A stretch of DNA of 64,000 nt. It comes from CAYZMS01 sp964479625. Lineage in GTDB: Bacteria; Bacteroidota; Bacteroidia; Chitinophagales; Saprospiraceae. A program made the translations under genes and the position numbers. How positions within the stretch are numbered: the stretch's first letter is position 1; every line of letters begins with the position of its first letter. A model generated the notes under the pieces. It ran no database searches and had not been told where the DNA came from. It saw only the letters and a program-made list of their open reading frames with translations. Where the stretch lies: contig CAYZMS010000009.1 of assembly GCA_964479625.1 (NCBI GenBank), positions 62,001 to 126,000 on the forward strand, given 5' to 3'. This document shows positions 35,081-44,288 of the stretch, one piece after another.

Positions 35081-35104
35081 ACGGGCCGACCCAGGTCGAC
35101 CCGT
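35081..35104 (-). terminator. Terminator for tRNA-Ser
   Basis: Stem of 9 bp (one G-T pair), 35096-35104 with 35081-35089, loop 6 nt, followed on the minus strand by a T-rich stretch. It lies just 3' of the tRNA. Confidence 0.65.
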
Positions 35105-35116
35105 TCGCTTACTTTG

Positions 35117-35203
35117 CGGAGGAGGAGGGATTCGAACCCCCGGTAGGCTTTCACCTACGTCGGTTTTCAAGACCGATGCATTCAACCGCTCTGCCACTCC
35201 TCC
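35117..35203 (-). tRNA. tRNA-Ser (anticodon UGA)
   Basis: 87 nt. Acceptor arm GGAGGAG pairs with CTCCTCC; the anticodon loop is CTTGAAAA with TGA at 35167-35169 (complement); a long variable arm and a TTCGAAT T-loop are present, as expected for a class II serine tRNA. The discriminator is G; CCA is not encoded. Reads UCA and other UCN codons. Confidence 0.93.
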
Positions 35204-35301
35204 GGATGGTTTGCTGTTTAGCGGCGGCAAAGATAGGTTTTTTAGCGTTTTATGGCAAGCCTTTTTGGGTAAAGAATTCTATAGATGAAGAGGCTAAAGG
35301 A

Positions 35302-35757
35302 TCACAACAGCTTCTTCAGGCTTAGCATGGTCCCCAGGTGCATGGCTTCATGCATGTTATTAAAAATAATGGCGGCCTCGATGCTGTTCAGCTCCACCCC
35401 ATAGCTGGTACTTTACGAATGGAAGTTTTTGAACTGGTTGGATTCAAAATCCTGTTGCAATTGCTGTGGACTGTTCTGGAGCGTATTCATTAATTCCTCC
35501 AGCTGCTCTGGTTGAGCATCTTTAGGGGGGTGGGTGCCCTTCCGAAAAGTATCCATTATCCAGCCGGGTAAAGGCAAAGGAAGGCCAGAAAGCCCATAAA
35601 TGAATAAATGTTGAGTGACCTCAAGGTGGCCTACATTCCAATATAAATTATTGCTAAACCCTTTGGGAATACGATGTAATTGTTCCCATTGGCGGTTTTG
35701 GATAATGGACTTAGTATTTGCTCTGGTAGCTCGTAAAAAGTCAAAAGTGTCTTTCAT
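35302..35757 (-). pseudogene. DinB-like metal-binding protein gene with an internal stop codon
   Basis: Reading from ATG 35757, a DinB/YfiT-like four-helix-bundle protein runs 114 residues (MKDTFDFLRA..., LYWNVGHLEVTQHL) to an in-frame TAA at 35413-35415. The same frame then continues as recognisable DinB sequence (STSYGVELNSIEAAIIFNNMHEAMH...) to a TGA at 35302-35304, for an intact length of about 151 residues, the family norm. The family's metal triad is one His near residue 44 (NVGHL) and two in NMHEAMH; the last two lie after the stop, so the truncated product could not bind metal. A point mutation (probably Tyr codon to TAA) or a sequencing error is the likely cause. 26 nt after the GT-C-like gene, same strand. 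Confidence 0.8.
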
Positions 35758-35783
35758 ATTGGTGTTTTTTCGATTGCTGGGAA

Positions 35784-37409
35784 TTATTTGCCCAAACGTT
35801 CCCAAACATCCCCTTTTTGATAAAGAAAAAGCGCGTTGGGAGGTGTAGAGTCGAACCACAAACGGTAGTGGTGGCCCTTGTTTTCCCAGTGATAGTTGAA
35901 CTTTGAATAATTGGTCGCTCCGATGCCCTGCCGCCACCACCAATTGCCCCATTGTTCGAATTCAACCCGCAGCGTATCGTGGGGCTTCAACTGTACGGAT
36001 ACCCCATCGGTTGGGCGTGCCATATTGTACTGAACTACCTCTACAATGATTGCCCTGCAACTATCTCCATGGACATAGCGCAGGGCATCAGGAAAACCCT
36101 GGGCTTCTCCCGAATAATCCCGGAATAAAGGAGCACCTCTGAAATTGTCCGGTAAATTCAGCAGATAGACCGTATCCGCCCTGGTGTCGGAGGGGAAAGA
36201 CTCCAGTAGTCCCGCATAAACCTTTTGGCCTTGCGCCCAGCTTTTGATCGTCCATTGCTGCCAATACAAACCGAAGAGGAAATACGTGCCCAGGACCAGT
36301 AGCTGCACCCACTTGGGTAAGCCTATGACTATCAGACAGATCGCCCAGCACAGGAAAGCACTGGCCAGGTAGCCGTATCGGTCATTTTCGATGTAGAGTA
36401 AGTAGTTGAAATACAAGCTCAATACCGGAACAAGGCTGGCCCCAAAAGCCAATAAAGCGTTTATTCGAACGCGATTCAGTGGGGTAGGCCTTCGAATAAG
36501 AAAGAACAAGACCAAAGTACTCCCTGCTAGCAAAGGAGCTAAAACCATCCATTGGTCCAGGCTTTCGAATATGGGCCGTTTCCACGCTCCATGTGGCCAG
36601 TAGCGCAGATAAAAAAGGTGTTTCACGAGATACATATATCCCCTTCCAATCCAATCATTCAAGGAGCCTGAAAAATGGGTGTCCGATCCATAGTGTCCGA
36701 TCCAGACCCCTAGCTTTAAACGGGATAGGAAGAGGTAGCCCATGAGCAGAAGTAATTGTCCTCCGAAGAAACGTAGCCAGGCCTTTTGGGCGATCTGCCT
36801 ATTCCCCGACTCTACCCAAATGAAAAAGGCACTCAAAAATGGCAGGGTAAAGGCGAGTTCCATAGTAAGTAAAGCCATACTGCTCAATAGCATACCACCT
36901 GCCCATAGCTTCCCTGAGGGATGTTGAAGCCACTCCTGTGTACATCGAAGACTGCCCAGGATCAGGGTGGTGACCAGTAAATAGTTAAAACAGGCCTTCC
37001 AGACCACTACTTCTACTGCATAGGGGTGGATAAAAAATAACAGGGCTGCAACAAGTGGTATCCAGGCAGGAATATCTAAAGGGATGTGCCTTTGCTGATG
37101 CCGGAACACTTTCCAAAAGAGCAGGGAATTCAAGCTGTGAAAAGCGGTGAAAACCAAATGCCAGCCCAGAGGATCTGCATGAAAAGTTCTATAGAAAATA
37201 AAAAGCCAAAAATTGAGAAAAGGTTGAACAGAAGGAAAACCAAAACTATCCAGGATCTTTGTCCAGGGTTGTCCTTCCACTCGCTCCAAAAATCCTGTAA
37301 AATCAGTGGTTAAGCCCGCCTCTGAAGCAGGAGCAAAAAGCGCAAGAACCACTCCCCAAAGGAGGAGAAAACGAAGACTAACCAATAAAAATCCTGGTAT
37401 GGGCAGCAT
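35784..37409 (-). CDS. Polytopic membrane protein, possible GT-C glycosyltransferase (TMTC/PMT-like)
   Basis: 541 residues with about ten transmembrane helices. FFIHPYAVEVVVWKACFNYLL resembles the conserved HPxxvExVxWxxxR segment of TMTC/GT-C mannosyltransferase-like proteins, and DPLGWHLVFTAFHSLNSLLFW matches the neighbouring helix. The C-terminal ~140 residues are a soluble domain, probably periplasmic. A transfer of sugar from a lipid-linked donor is plausible but no catalytic Asp motif is established. Followed closely by the DinB gene. Confidence 0.55.
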   Translation of the reverse strand: MLPIPGFLLVSLRFLLLWGVVLALFAPASEAGLTTDFTGFLERVEGQPWTKILDSFGFPSVQPFLNFWLFIFYRTFHADPLGWHLVFTAFHSLNSLLFWKVFRHQQRHIPLDIPAWIPLVAALLFFIHPYAVEVVVWKACFNYLLVTTLILGSLRCTQEWLQHPSGKLWAGGMLLSSMALLTMELAFTLPFLSAFFIWVESGNRQIAQKAWLRFFGGQLLLLMGYLFLSRLKLGVWIGHYGSDTHFSGSLNDWIGRGYMYLVKHLFYLRYWPHGAWKRPIFESLDQWMVLAPLLAGSTLVLFFLIRRPTPLNRVRINALLAFGASLVPVLSLYFNYLLYIENDRYGYLASAFLCWAICLIVIGLPKWVQLLVLGTYFLFGLYWQQWTIKSWAQGQKVYAGLLESFPSDTRADTVYLLNLPDNFRGAPLFRDYSGEAQGFPDALRYVHGDSCRAIIVEVVQYNMARPTDGVSVQLKPHDTLRVEFEQWGNWWWRQGIGATNYSKFNYHWENKGHHYRLWFDSTPPNALFLYQKGDVWERLGK

Positions 37410-37575
37410 TTAACGAATAAAATACAAAAACAGGCATGATCGTTTCCAAGAATGGACAAGAATGTTTGGTTGGAGTTTTTATGTATTTTTTAAAACACTG
37501 ATATTTAATGCTTTAAAAGTATATTGTTACCCTGGTGTAAAAGAATACGGCTCGAGTTAAAAGATGGCGTTGTTA

Positions 37576-37607
37576 TTAGTTTCTATAGAAATAAATAAAT
37601 ACTTTCG
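37576..37607 (+). promoter_or_regulatory. Candidate promoter of SusCD pair 1
   Basis: TTAG at 37576-37579, 20-nt spacing, TACTTTCG at 37600-37607; one mismatch each to TTTG and TAnnTTTG. It lies 24 nt before the susC ATG. Confidence 0.4.
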
Positions 37608-37631
37608 CAGCAAACGAAAACACGCTAGTTT

Positions 37632-40600
37632 ATGAAAACATTGCAAGTTTATTCCCGGACTAGATCGGGAATGGGAAAAAGAGTTGGGCTGCTCAGCCTA
37701 CTATTTCTATTGTTAACCTCCGGACTTTTTGCCCAGCAAACCCTGACCGGGGTAGTGGTAGAACCAAATGGAGAGCCTGTTATCGGGGCCAATGTGTACA
37801 TTAAGGGTTCCACTACGGGAACTATTACTGATTTCGACGGAACCTTTGACCTGGAAGCCCCGGATGATGCCATAACACTGGTGGTCTCCTTCGTGGGTTA
37901 CGCTACTCATGAAGTCCCAATATCGGGGCAAATGGAATTTAATATTACCCTTAGCGAGGATATTTCCCTTGATGAAGTGGTAGTCACTGCCCTGGGGGTA
38001 GAGCGCGATGAAAAGGCCCTGGGGTACTCCGTCCAAAAAATTGGAAATGAACAGGTGTCCGCTGTACGACCGGTAAACGTAACCAATGCCCTGGCCGGTA
38101 AGGTCTCTGGTGTTTATGTTACAGGAAGCGGCAACGGGCCCACTGCTTCTTCTAACATCACGATTCGTGGAGAGTCTTCCCTGAGTGGAAACAACCAGGC
38201 CTTATTCGTTGTCAACGGGATGCCTATTACCAATGGTTTGTTTAGCCCGGGCGATGGGCTCAATGGCTCAACTACCATCGATTTCGGTAATGCTGCCCAA
38301 ATCGTTAACCCGGATGACATCGAGTCTATCTCCGTATTAAAAGGTCCTGCGGCAGCTGCACTTTATGGTACACGTGCTGCCAACGGCGTTATCCTGGTCA
38401 CTACCAAAACCGGAGAGCAGGCCAAGGGTTGGGGGGTGGATATCAATACCACCACGACCTTCGAGGATATCCTCCGCCTTCCTGATTATCAAAATGAATA
38501 TGGCTTTGGAGGATATGGTTTTTACAGTTATGATGGAGGAAGCACTTATACCACCGCGGAAAAGGAAATTGGCGGACAAACCCGCACTATCCGGTATTAT
38601 GACGCTTTTGGGGAAAACTGGGGTCCGCGTTTGGATGGGACACCGATCAAGCAGTTTAATACGAGTGATGAAGCCATGCCTTTTACTCCTGCTGAAGGTA
38701 ATATCCGGGATTTCTTCCGGACCGGGATCATTAACACCAATAATATCTCCCTTTCCAATGTAGATGAAACGAGTGACTTTCGGTTGTCTTTCACCAACCT
38801 GAACCGCCGGGGTATTGTACCGAATACTGATCTGGGCCGGAATACTTTCCAGGCTAGCATTGGGAAACGGCTTTTTGATGAGAAACTACGCCTGCGTTTC
38901 AACGGTATGTACGTTCGGGGGAACTCGGGAAATGTGCCCAATGCAGGTTATGACGAAAGCAGTTCTGTCATGTATGGCTGGTTGTGGTATCCACGACAGG
39001 TACCTATTGACGACCTAAAGGATTACTGGAAACCTGGACAGGAAGGGATCCAACAAAGCTATGTGGAGGAATTGTGGGTGAATAACCCCTGGTTGGTGGT
39101 CAATGAAAACACTAACGCTTTTCAATCCAACCGTATCATTGGTAATGTAGAGGCAGAATACAGTTTCCTGGAAAACCTGAGTCTGCGCTTCCGGTTGGGA
39201 GCTGACCTGAACGATGAGCAGCGTCAATTTCGCCGGGCTCCTTCTACTCGGGGTGTGCTATTGGGTAGCTACCGGGAGGATGACCTTTCTTTTTCCGAAA
39301 CCAATACGGAACTGCTGCTCTCCTGGGGAACCAGCAAGCGCGATAACTCCCTCTTCGATCTTGATCTTAAATTAGGGGGTAATCTGATGCGCCAGAAAAG
39401 TAATTTCCTGATCGCTAATAATCCTCAGTTATTACTTTTCGGGACCGATGAGAGTGTTTTCAGCCTTACCAATAATCGCTCTGGAGTATTATCTGAAAAC
39501 CCACAGGCAGAAAAGGGGATCAATAGCGTATTCGGTCTGGCAAGCTTTTCCTATAACAACTTTATTTACCTGGATGTAACCGGTCGAAACGATTGGTCTA
39601 GCACCCTGCCCACTGATAATAATTCCTTTTTTTACCCCTCGGCTTCTCTGAGCTTGGTTTTAACAGATGCCCTGGGGCTAAGTACGACTTCAGCCCTTTC
39701 CTTCCTCAAGCTTAGAGGGGCTTATGCCGAAGTAGGTAATGATACCGATCCCTATTTGCTGGATAATTATTTCGATCCTGAACCCCTGTTCGGTTCGAAC
39801 CCGGCCTTCACTACCGCTGCTCTTGCCGGAAACCCAGACTTGAAGCCGGAACGCACTACCTCCTATGAATTTGGGGTGGATGCCCGCTTCCTTAATAACC
39901 GGCTCAGTTTTGATGCTACCTACTATAATATGCTTACCTCTGATCAGATTATCTTCCTCCCTACGGCAGTTACCTCTGGTAAGGAATCCCAACTGGTCAA
40001 TGCTGGGGAGATTCGCAATAAAGGGGTAGAGTTCCTGATGAACGCCCGGGCTGTGGATAATCCAGGCTTTACCTGGGATGTTACACTGAACGTGGGGCAT
40101 AACAGGGCGATCGTGGAAAGCCTACCCGAGGGGGTAGAAGACTCTTACCCTTTGGTAGCTGACGTATATCCCGGAGATGAAGGTTCTGCCGATCTGGAAT
40201 TGGTGGCAGTAGAAGGGGAATTGCTCGGCCAGTTGCGTGGGTTAGGTTTCCAGCGGGACGATAATGGAAACATCATTCACGAAAATGGATTGCCTTTATT
40301 GACGGAAGAGAAGGTCCTGGCGGGTTCTTACCAACCTGACCTAAGAGCTGGGATTTACAATACCTTTGGTTTTGGGAATTTTAGCTTCGGATTCCTGTTT
40401 GATGGTCAATTCGGTGGGAATATCTATTCCCGGACCCATGCCTTAATGAACACAGGGGGAACCATAACCAATAATGATGATCCCAACCTGGATCTTTCTA
40501 CTCTCGAAGGGCGTCCGGAATATGATATAACCTATGATGCAGAGGGCGAACCGGTCTACGACCTGATCGATGCAGGAGGGGTAGTTGGCCCCGGAGTGAA

Positions 40601-40964
40601 ATTCGACAATGACGGTAATCTAGTGGAAAATGATGTATCCGTACCCACCCGGGATTATTTCTATGCTTACTACGGGAACGGTTTTAACCGGGATAATATC
40701 GAAGCGGCCACTTTTGATGCAACCTACATTAAGTTGCGGGAAATGCGACTGTCTTACCAGTTGCCACAGCGCTTTATTTCGAATATAGGTCTGCAACAAG
40801 CCAGTGTATCTCTGGTAGGGCGGAACCTCCTGCTGTTTACCGATGTACCCTCTATTGATCCGGAGACCTATTCCATTCGCAACGGCCGCTTTGTAAATGG
40901 TTTCGAAAGTACGCAGCTGCCTTCTACCCGAAGTTTTGGGTTCTCGATCAATATTGGATTTTAA
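37632..40964 (+). CDS. SusC/RagA-type TonB-dependent outer-membrane receptor (pair 1)
   Basis: 1110 residues. Signal peptide ends at LFAQ. Carboxypeptidase-regulatory-like domain about 37-115 (LTGVVVEPNGEPVIGANVYIKG), a plug domain about 125-250 (ITIRGESSLSGNNQALFVVNGMPI; PAAAALYGTRAANGVILVTTK), then a 22-strand barrel ending in aromatic-terminated FGFSINIGF. Moves a large substrate (glycan, peptide or other) across the outer membrane with TonB energy, together with the SusD-like lipoprotein encoded 34 nt downstream. The absence of sugar-active enzymes, sensors or proteases next to it leaves the substrate unknown. Confidence 0.95.
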   Translation: MKTLQVYSRTRSGMGKRVGLLSLLFLLLTSGLFAQQTLTGVVVEPNGEPVIGANVYIKGSTTGTITDFDGTFDLEAPDDAITLVVSFVGYATHEVPISGQMEFNITLSEDISLDEVVVTALGVERDEKALGYSVQKIGNEQVSAVRPVNVTNALAGKVSGVYVTGSGNGPTASSNITIRGESSLSGNNQALFVVNGMPITNGLFSPGDGLNGSTTIDFGNAAQIVNPDDIESISVLKGPAAAALYGTRAANGVILVTTKTGEQAKGWGVDINTTTTFEDILRLPDYQNEYGFGGYGFYSYDGGSTYTTAEKEIGGQTRTIRYYDAFGENWGPRLDGTPIKQFNTSDEAMPFTPAEGNIRDFFRTGIINTNNISLSNVDETSDFRLSFTNLNRRGIVPNTDLGRNTFQASIGKRLFDEKLRLRFNGMYVRGNSGNVPNAGYDESSSVMYGWLWYPRQVPIDDLKDYWKPGQEGIQQSYVEELWVNNPWLVVNENTNAFQSNRIIGNVEAEYSFLENLSLRFRLGADLNDEQRQFRRAPSTRGVLLGSYREDDLSFSETNTELLLSWGTSKRDNSLFDLDLKLGGNLMRQKSNFLIANNPQLLLFGTDESVFSLTNNRSGVLSENPQAEKGINSVFGLASFSYNNFIYLDVTGRNDWSSTLPTDNNSFFYPSASLSLVLTDALGLSTTSALSFLKLRGAYAEVGNDTDPYLLDNYFDPEPLFGSNPAFTTAALAGNPDLKPERTTSYEFGVDARFLNNRLSFDATYYNMLTSDQIIFLPTAVTSGKESQLVNAGEIRNKGVEFLMNARAVDNPGFTWDVTLNVGHNRAIVESLPEGVEDSYPLVADVYPGDEGSADLELVAVEGELLGQLRGLGFQRDDNGNIIHENGLPLLTEEKVLAGSYQPDLRAGIYNTFGFGNFSFGFLFDGQFGGNIYSRTHALMNTGGTITNNDDPNLDLSTLEGRPEYDITYDAEGEPVYDLIDAGGVVGPGVKFDNDGNLVENDVSVPTRDYFYAYYGNGFNRDNIEAATFDATYIKLREMRLSYQLPQRFISNIGLQQASVSLVGRNLLLFTDVPSIDPETYSIRNGRFVNGFESTQLPSTRSFGFSINIGF

Positions 40965-40998
40965 ATAACCCCATTTTAAAATTTGAATACGCTAAATC

Positions 40999-42489
40999 AT
41001 GAATAAAATACCATTTCTTCTTTTACTTGGTCTTCTGGCCTTCACGGCTTGTGAGGACGATCTGGCTGATTTAAACGAGAACCCTAACCAACCCTCAGAA
41101 GTCACCCCTGGGGTACTATTGACCAGTGCCACTCGCCAGACGGTCAATACCATGGTGAATGGATCATTTCTTTTGGGTAATAATGCTGCTCAGTTAACAG
41201 CAAAAACCCTGCGTACTGAAGTTGATGTGTATAACTGGAATGCCTTCCCAACGGTCTGGGAAGGACTGTACAGGGCCTTGGCTGATGTAGATGCCCTGGA
41301 GAACCTGGCCCTAGAAAGTGGGAATCAGCAAATCGAGGGAGTAGCATTGGTTCTAAAGTCCTACATTTTTGCTGTTTTGACGGATGCTTACGGGGATATT
41401 CCCTACAGTGAGGCTATCGATGGGATTACCGATGGGAACTATACCCCAGCCTACGATGATCAGGAAGAGATCTACATGGACCCCAATGGATTGATCGCTA
41501 GCCTGGAAAGGGCGGTGCAATTATTGAGCGGTTCCGGGAATATCGAAGGAGATATTCTTTATGGTGGAGATGCCAATAAGTGGATCCGTTTTGCCAATTC
41601 TCTGGCCTTGCGTCAATTAATGCACGCTTCCGGTCGAATGGATGTTTCCCAGCAAATCGCAGCACTGGCGAACTCTGCCGAACTGATGCGTTCCAATGCT
41701 GATAATGCAGCCTTGACCTACACCGGTAGTTTCCCGAACGAGTATCCTTTGATCCCATTGAAAACTGGGGATTTTGATGCAGTACTAATGAGCAACCGCT
41801 CTGTTCTTGTCATGCAGGGGTACAATGACCCTCGGCTTTCGCGCTATGCGCGTCCGGATAACCTGGATTTTGAGGCGCCTACCTTTTCCGGTGCTGATAA
41901 TGGCTCGGAAAACCCGGAGTTTTGTAACAAAACCGGTTCCCGCCTGGGTGTGGAGTATTATAACTTCCCCGACCAGCCTACCGCGGCGGAGCTTGGGTTG
42001 GAGGTAGCCGAAGGTGTTTTGATGGACTATGCCGAAGTAGAATTTCTTTTGGCAGAAGCCGCCCTGTTAGGTTACACCTCAGGGGATGCTGAAATGCATT
42101 ATCGCAATGGCATCCGCGCTTCTATGAACTACAACGACGTGGATTATTCGCCTTTTGGATATAGTAACTTTGATGACTATTACCAAAACTCCGGAGTTTC
42201 TTATGCTGGCGATATTCTACAGTTGTGGGAGCAAAAATGGCTGGCCTTGTTCTTTCACGGCTTGGAGCCCTACTTCGAGGTCCGTCGCTGGTTGGAGGAA
42301 AATGAGGGCGATTTCGACGCCATACCCTTTTTGGCGGCTACCTGTCAAAATGTGAATGAAGACCGCCTGCCCTTACGATTCCTATATCCAGGACAGGAAC
42401 AAAGTCTTAATACGGATAATTATAATGCAGCCGTAGAAAAACTGGGTGGAAGTAACAGCCAAAATGCAGAAATGTGGTTGGTCGAATAG
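40999..42489 (+). CDS. SusD/RagB-like surface lipoprotein (pair 1)
   Basis: 496 residues. Lipoprotein signal with FTAC lipobox. NENPNQPSEVTPGVLLTSA and YGDIPYSEAIDG are typical of the SusD-like-2 branch (PF12771-type); the rest is TPR-helical, as in substrate-binding lids of SusC. Ends VEKLGGSNSQNAEMWLVE, complete. Transcribed with the upstream susC and followed by a terminator. Confidence 0.92.
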   Translation: MNKIPFLLLLGLLAFTACEDDLADLNENPNQPSEVTPGVLLTSATRQTVNTMVNGSFLLGNNAAQLTAKTLRTEVDVYNWNAFPTVWEGLYRALADVDALENLALESGNQQIEGVALVLKSYIFAVLTDAYGDIPYSEAIDGITDGNYTPAYDDQEEIYMDPNGLIASLERAVQLLSGSGNIEGDILYGGDANKWIRFANSLALRQLMHASGRMDVSQQIAALANSAELMRSNADNAALTYTGSFPNEYPLIPLKTGDFDAVLMSNRSVLVMQGYNDPRLSRYARPDNLDFEAPTFSGADNGSENPEFCNKTGSRLGVEYYNFPDQPTAAELGLEVAEGVLMDYAEVEFLLAEAALLGYTSGDAEMHYRNGIRASMNYNDVDYSPFGYSNFDDYYQNSGVSYAGDILQLWEQKWLALFFHGLEPYFEVRRWLEENEGDFDAIPFLAATCQNVNEDRLPLRFLYPGQEQSLNTDNYNAAVEKLGGSNSQNAEMWLVE

Positions 42490-42547
42490 GAGGATCATTG
42501 TAAGCACCGGAACGATCGAACTAGATCGAAAATATATACTATTCGGG

Positions 42548-42578
42548 GGCCTGTCAGCAAGGAAGAAGCTGGCAGGCC
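42548..42578 (+). terminator. Terminator after SusCD pair 1
   Basis: Stem of 11 bp (one G-T pair), 42548-42558 with 42568-42578, 9-nt loop, followed by CTTTACTGTTTTTT. Confidence 0.75.
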
Positions 42579-42641
42579 CTTTACTGTTTTTTGGTGTCTT
42601 CGAAGTTTGCTCTTATCTTCCACTGAGTTCATATCACCCAT

Positions 42642-44136
42642 ATGGAAAACCCAACGAATCACCCCGCCAACCGCTTTCAGGAGTGGTTGGCTTCCATGGA
42701 AGAAAATAGCTGACAACTGGAATTGCTGATCAGCGGTTTATCCCTGGCGGCCCTGTTCAGCATGGAAGAAAAGCTTATCCAACAGCAGTTCTTTTTTCAG
42801 GAAAACATTACCAACCCTATTCCGGCAGCAGGCGTTTCCATTCTGTTCATGAGTTACAGTTTTGTGATCATGAACCTGAGTTTGCATATCGTTCTTCGAA
42901 GCTTGTGGGTATCTGCTATCGGGTTGCGGTATGTTTCCGGAGAGATCGAAGTAGAACGTTTGCGTTTAAGCTCGGTATTCCAGCGCTATCTTGGGGGAAA
43001 ACGACTTGATTTTGACCACTATATCATGAACCTGGAGCGGTATTGGAGTTTGATCTTTGCCTTGTATTTCATTTTCTTCATGTTCCTGACTGAAGGTATT
43101 GATGAACTANNNNNNNNNNNNNNNNNNNNNNNNNNNNNNNNNNNNNNNNNNNNNNNNNNNNNNNNNNNNNNNNNNNNNNNNNNNNNNNNNNNNNNNNNNN
43201 NNNNNNNNNCTTTGCCTTGTATTTCATTTTCTTCATGTTCCTGACTGAAGGTATTGATGAACTATTGCCAAGATGGCCACGTCGTATAGTGATCATTGTC
43301 ATCGCTTTTAGTGGTCTCCTTTACCTGATCGATTTTTCTCCTTTGGAGCCATTAAACGGGGCGGGTGGCTTTCCAGGGTGTATTACCCCTTTTATCGGTT
43401 CTATGGTTGGATCACCCTGTCCTTTATCACCCGGCCTATTTACTACAACTTTATTGACAATGCCTTCAGTCGCAAGGTCATCCTGCTAATTTTTCCTTAT
43501 ATCATCATTAATACCTTTATTCTGGGTGGGCGGTATCAGGGTAATGTTTTTTTCCCTAAACAATCCCGTTATGTGGGGTTTTTCCAGGAGCCGGTCGACA
43601 ATTTTATCGATTACACTTTTTACGATGATGAACGCAAGGCTGCCCGGGAAAGGCGATCCATGGGGCCTTCCATTCCGGTGTTGAGCATACCCTCCCGCAT
43701 GGTGGATTAAAATGTGTTGGAAGTCTTCCTTCGCTATCGTAAAGAGGATGACGGGGCCCTGAAGCGGATTTGTCCGGATTTAGAACCCAAACTAATGGAG
43801 GGCTTTAAAAGCGAAGTTTTGGAAGGCTTAAAAGCCGGATTTAACCGCCAGGTTGCCAATAACCTAGACGATGCCCGGCATTACCAGGGGGTAATGAAAT
43901 GCATGAATAGCTTGTTTCGAATTCAGATCGGCAGTATTGAATTGGAGGATGCCCCGCTTAACTTTTATGTGCACCCCTATAACCAGGATCGCGGCCTGCT
44001 TATGGGTATTTCACTCGACAGTTTTCCCACTGGTTACCACGAATTAGTGGTGGAAAAAACATCCACCAACCTCTTTTTGCCGGATTCCCTGGAGGTGAAA
44101 ACCTTCGTTGTTCCCTTTTGGAAAAAGGAAAAATGA
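42642..44136 (+). pseudogene. Broken gene for a polytopic membrane protein (unknown family)
   Basis: From ATG 42642 the frame encodes a protein of about 460 residues with several membrane helices and a soluble C-terminus, of a kind I recall as conserved but unnamed in Bacteroidota. It is interrupted four times: a TGA at 42711-42713 where the context (ENS*QLELLISG) suggests an original Trp; the 100-N gap, which reads straight through in frame if the 55-nt overlap is merged; a one-base loss near 43352 (CCATTAAACGG for CCATTTAAACGG) that shifts the frame; and a TAA at 43708-43710 after SRMVD. Beyond it the sequence continues cleanly (NVLEVFLRYRKEDDG) to the real end. So either a decaying gene or an error-rich contig end. 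Confidence 0.75.
43055..43264. other. Assembly gap flanked by a 55-nt duplicated end
   Basis: 100 N at 43110-43209. The 55 nt before it (43055-43109) are repeated exactly after it (43210-43264). This looks like an unmerged overlap of two contigs of a k=55-type assembly. Merging would remove the N run and one copy and keep the reading frame. Confidence 0.9.
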
Positions 44137-44288
44137 CTTAAGAATTAAAGGTTTTAAGGGAATAAGCCCTAAAGTCGCCTTTTGAAAAGCAAAAAGCCAA
44201 TTCGAAATTCATCCAGTATGAACTAGTGTAACCCAAATGGTCTCGCTTACAACTAAGGTAAGCGTAAAGACTACCCAAGATTCAGAAC

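Noticed and set aside
42711..42731. TTG at 42723 as the real start of the broken membrane protein
   Set aside because: Good coding sequence with an ATG precedes the TGA at 42711 in the same frame, so the stop is the anomaly.
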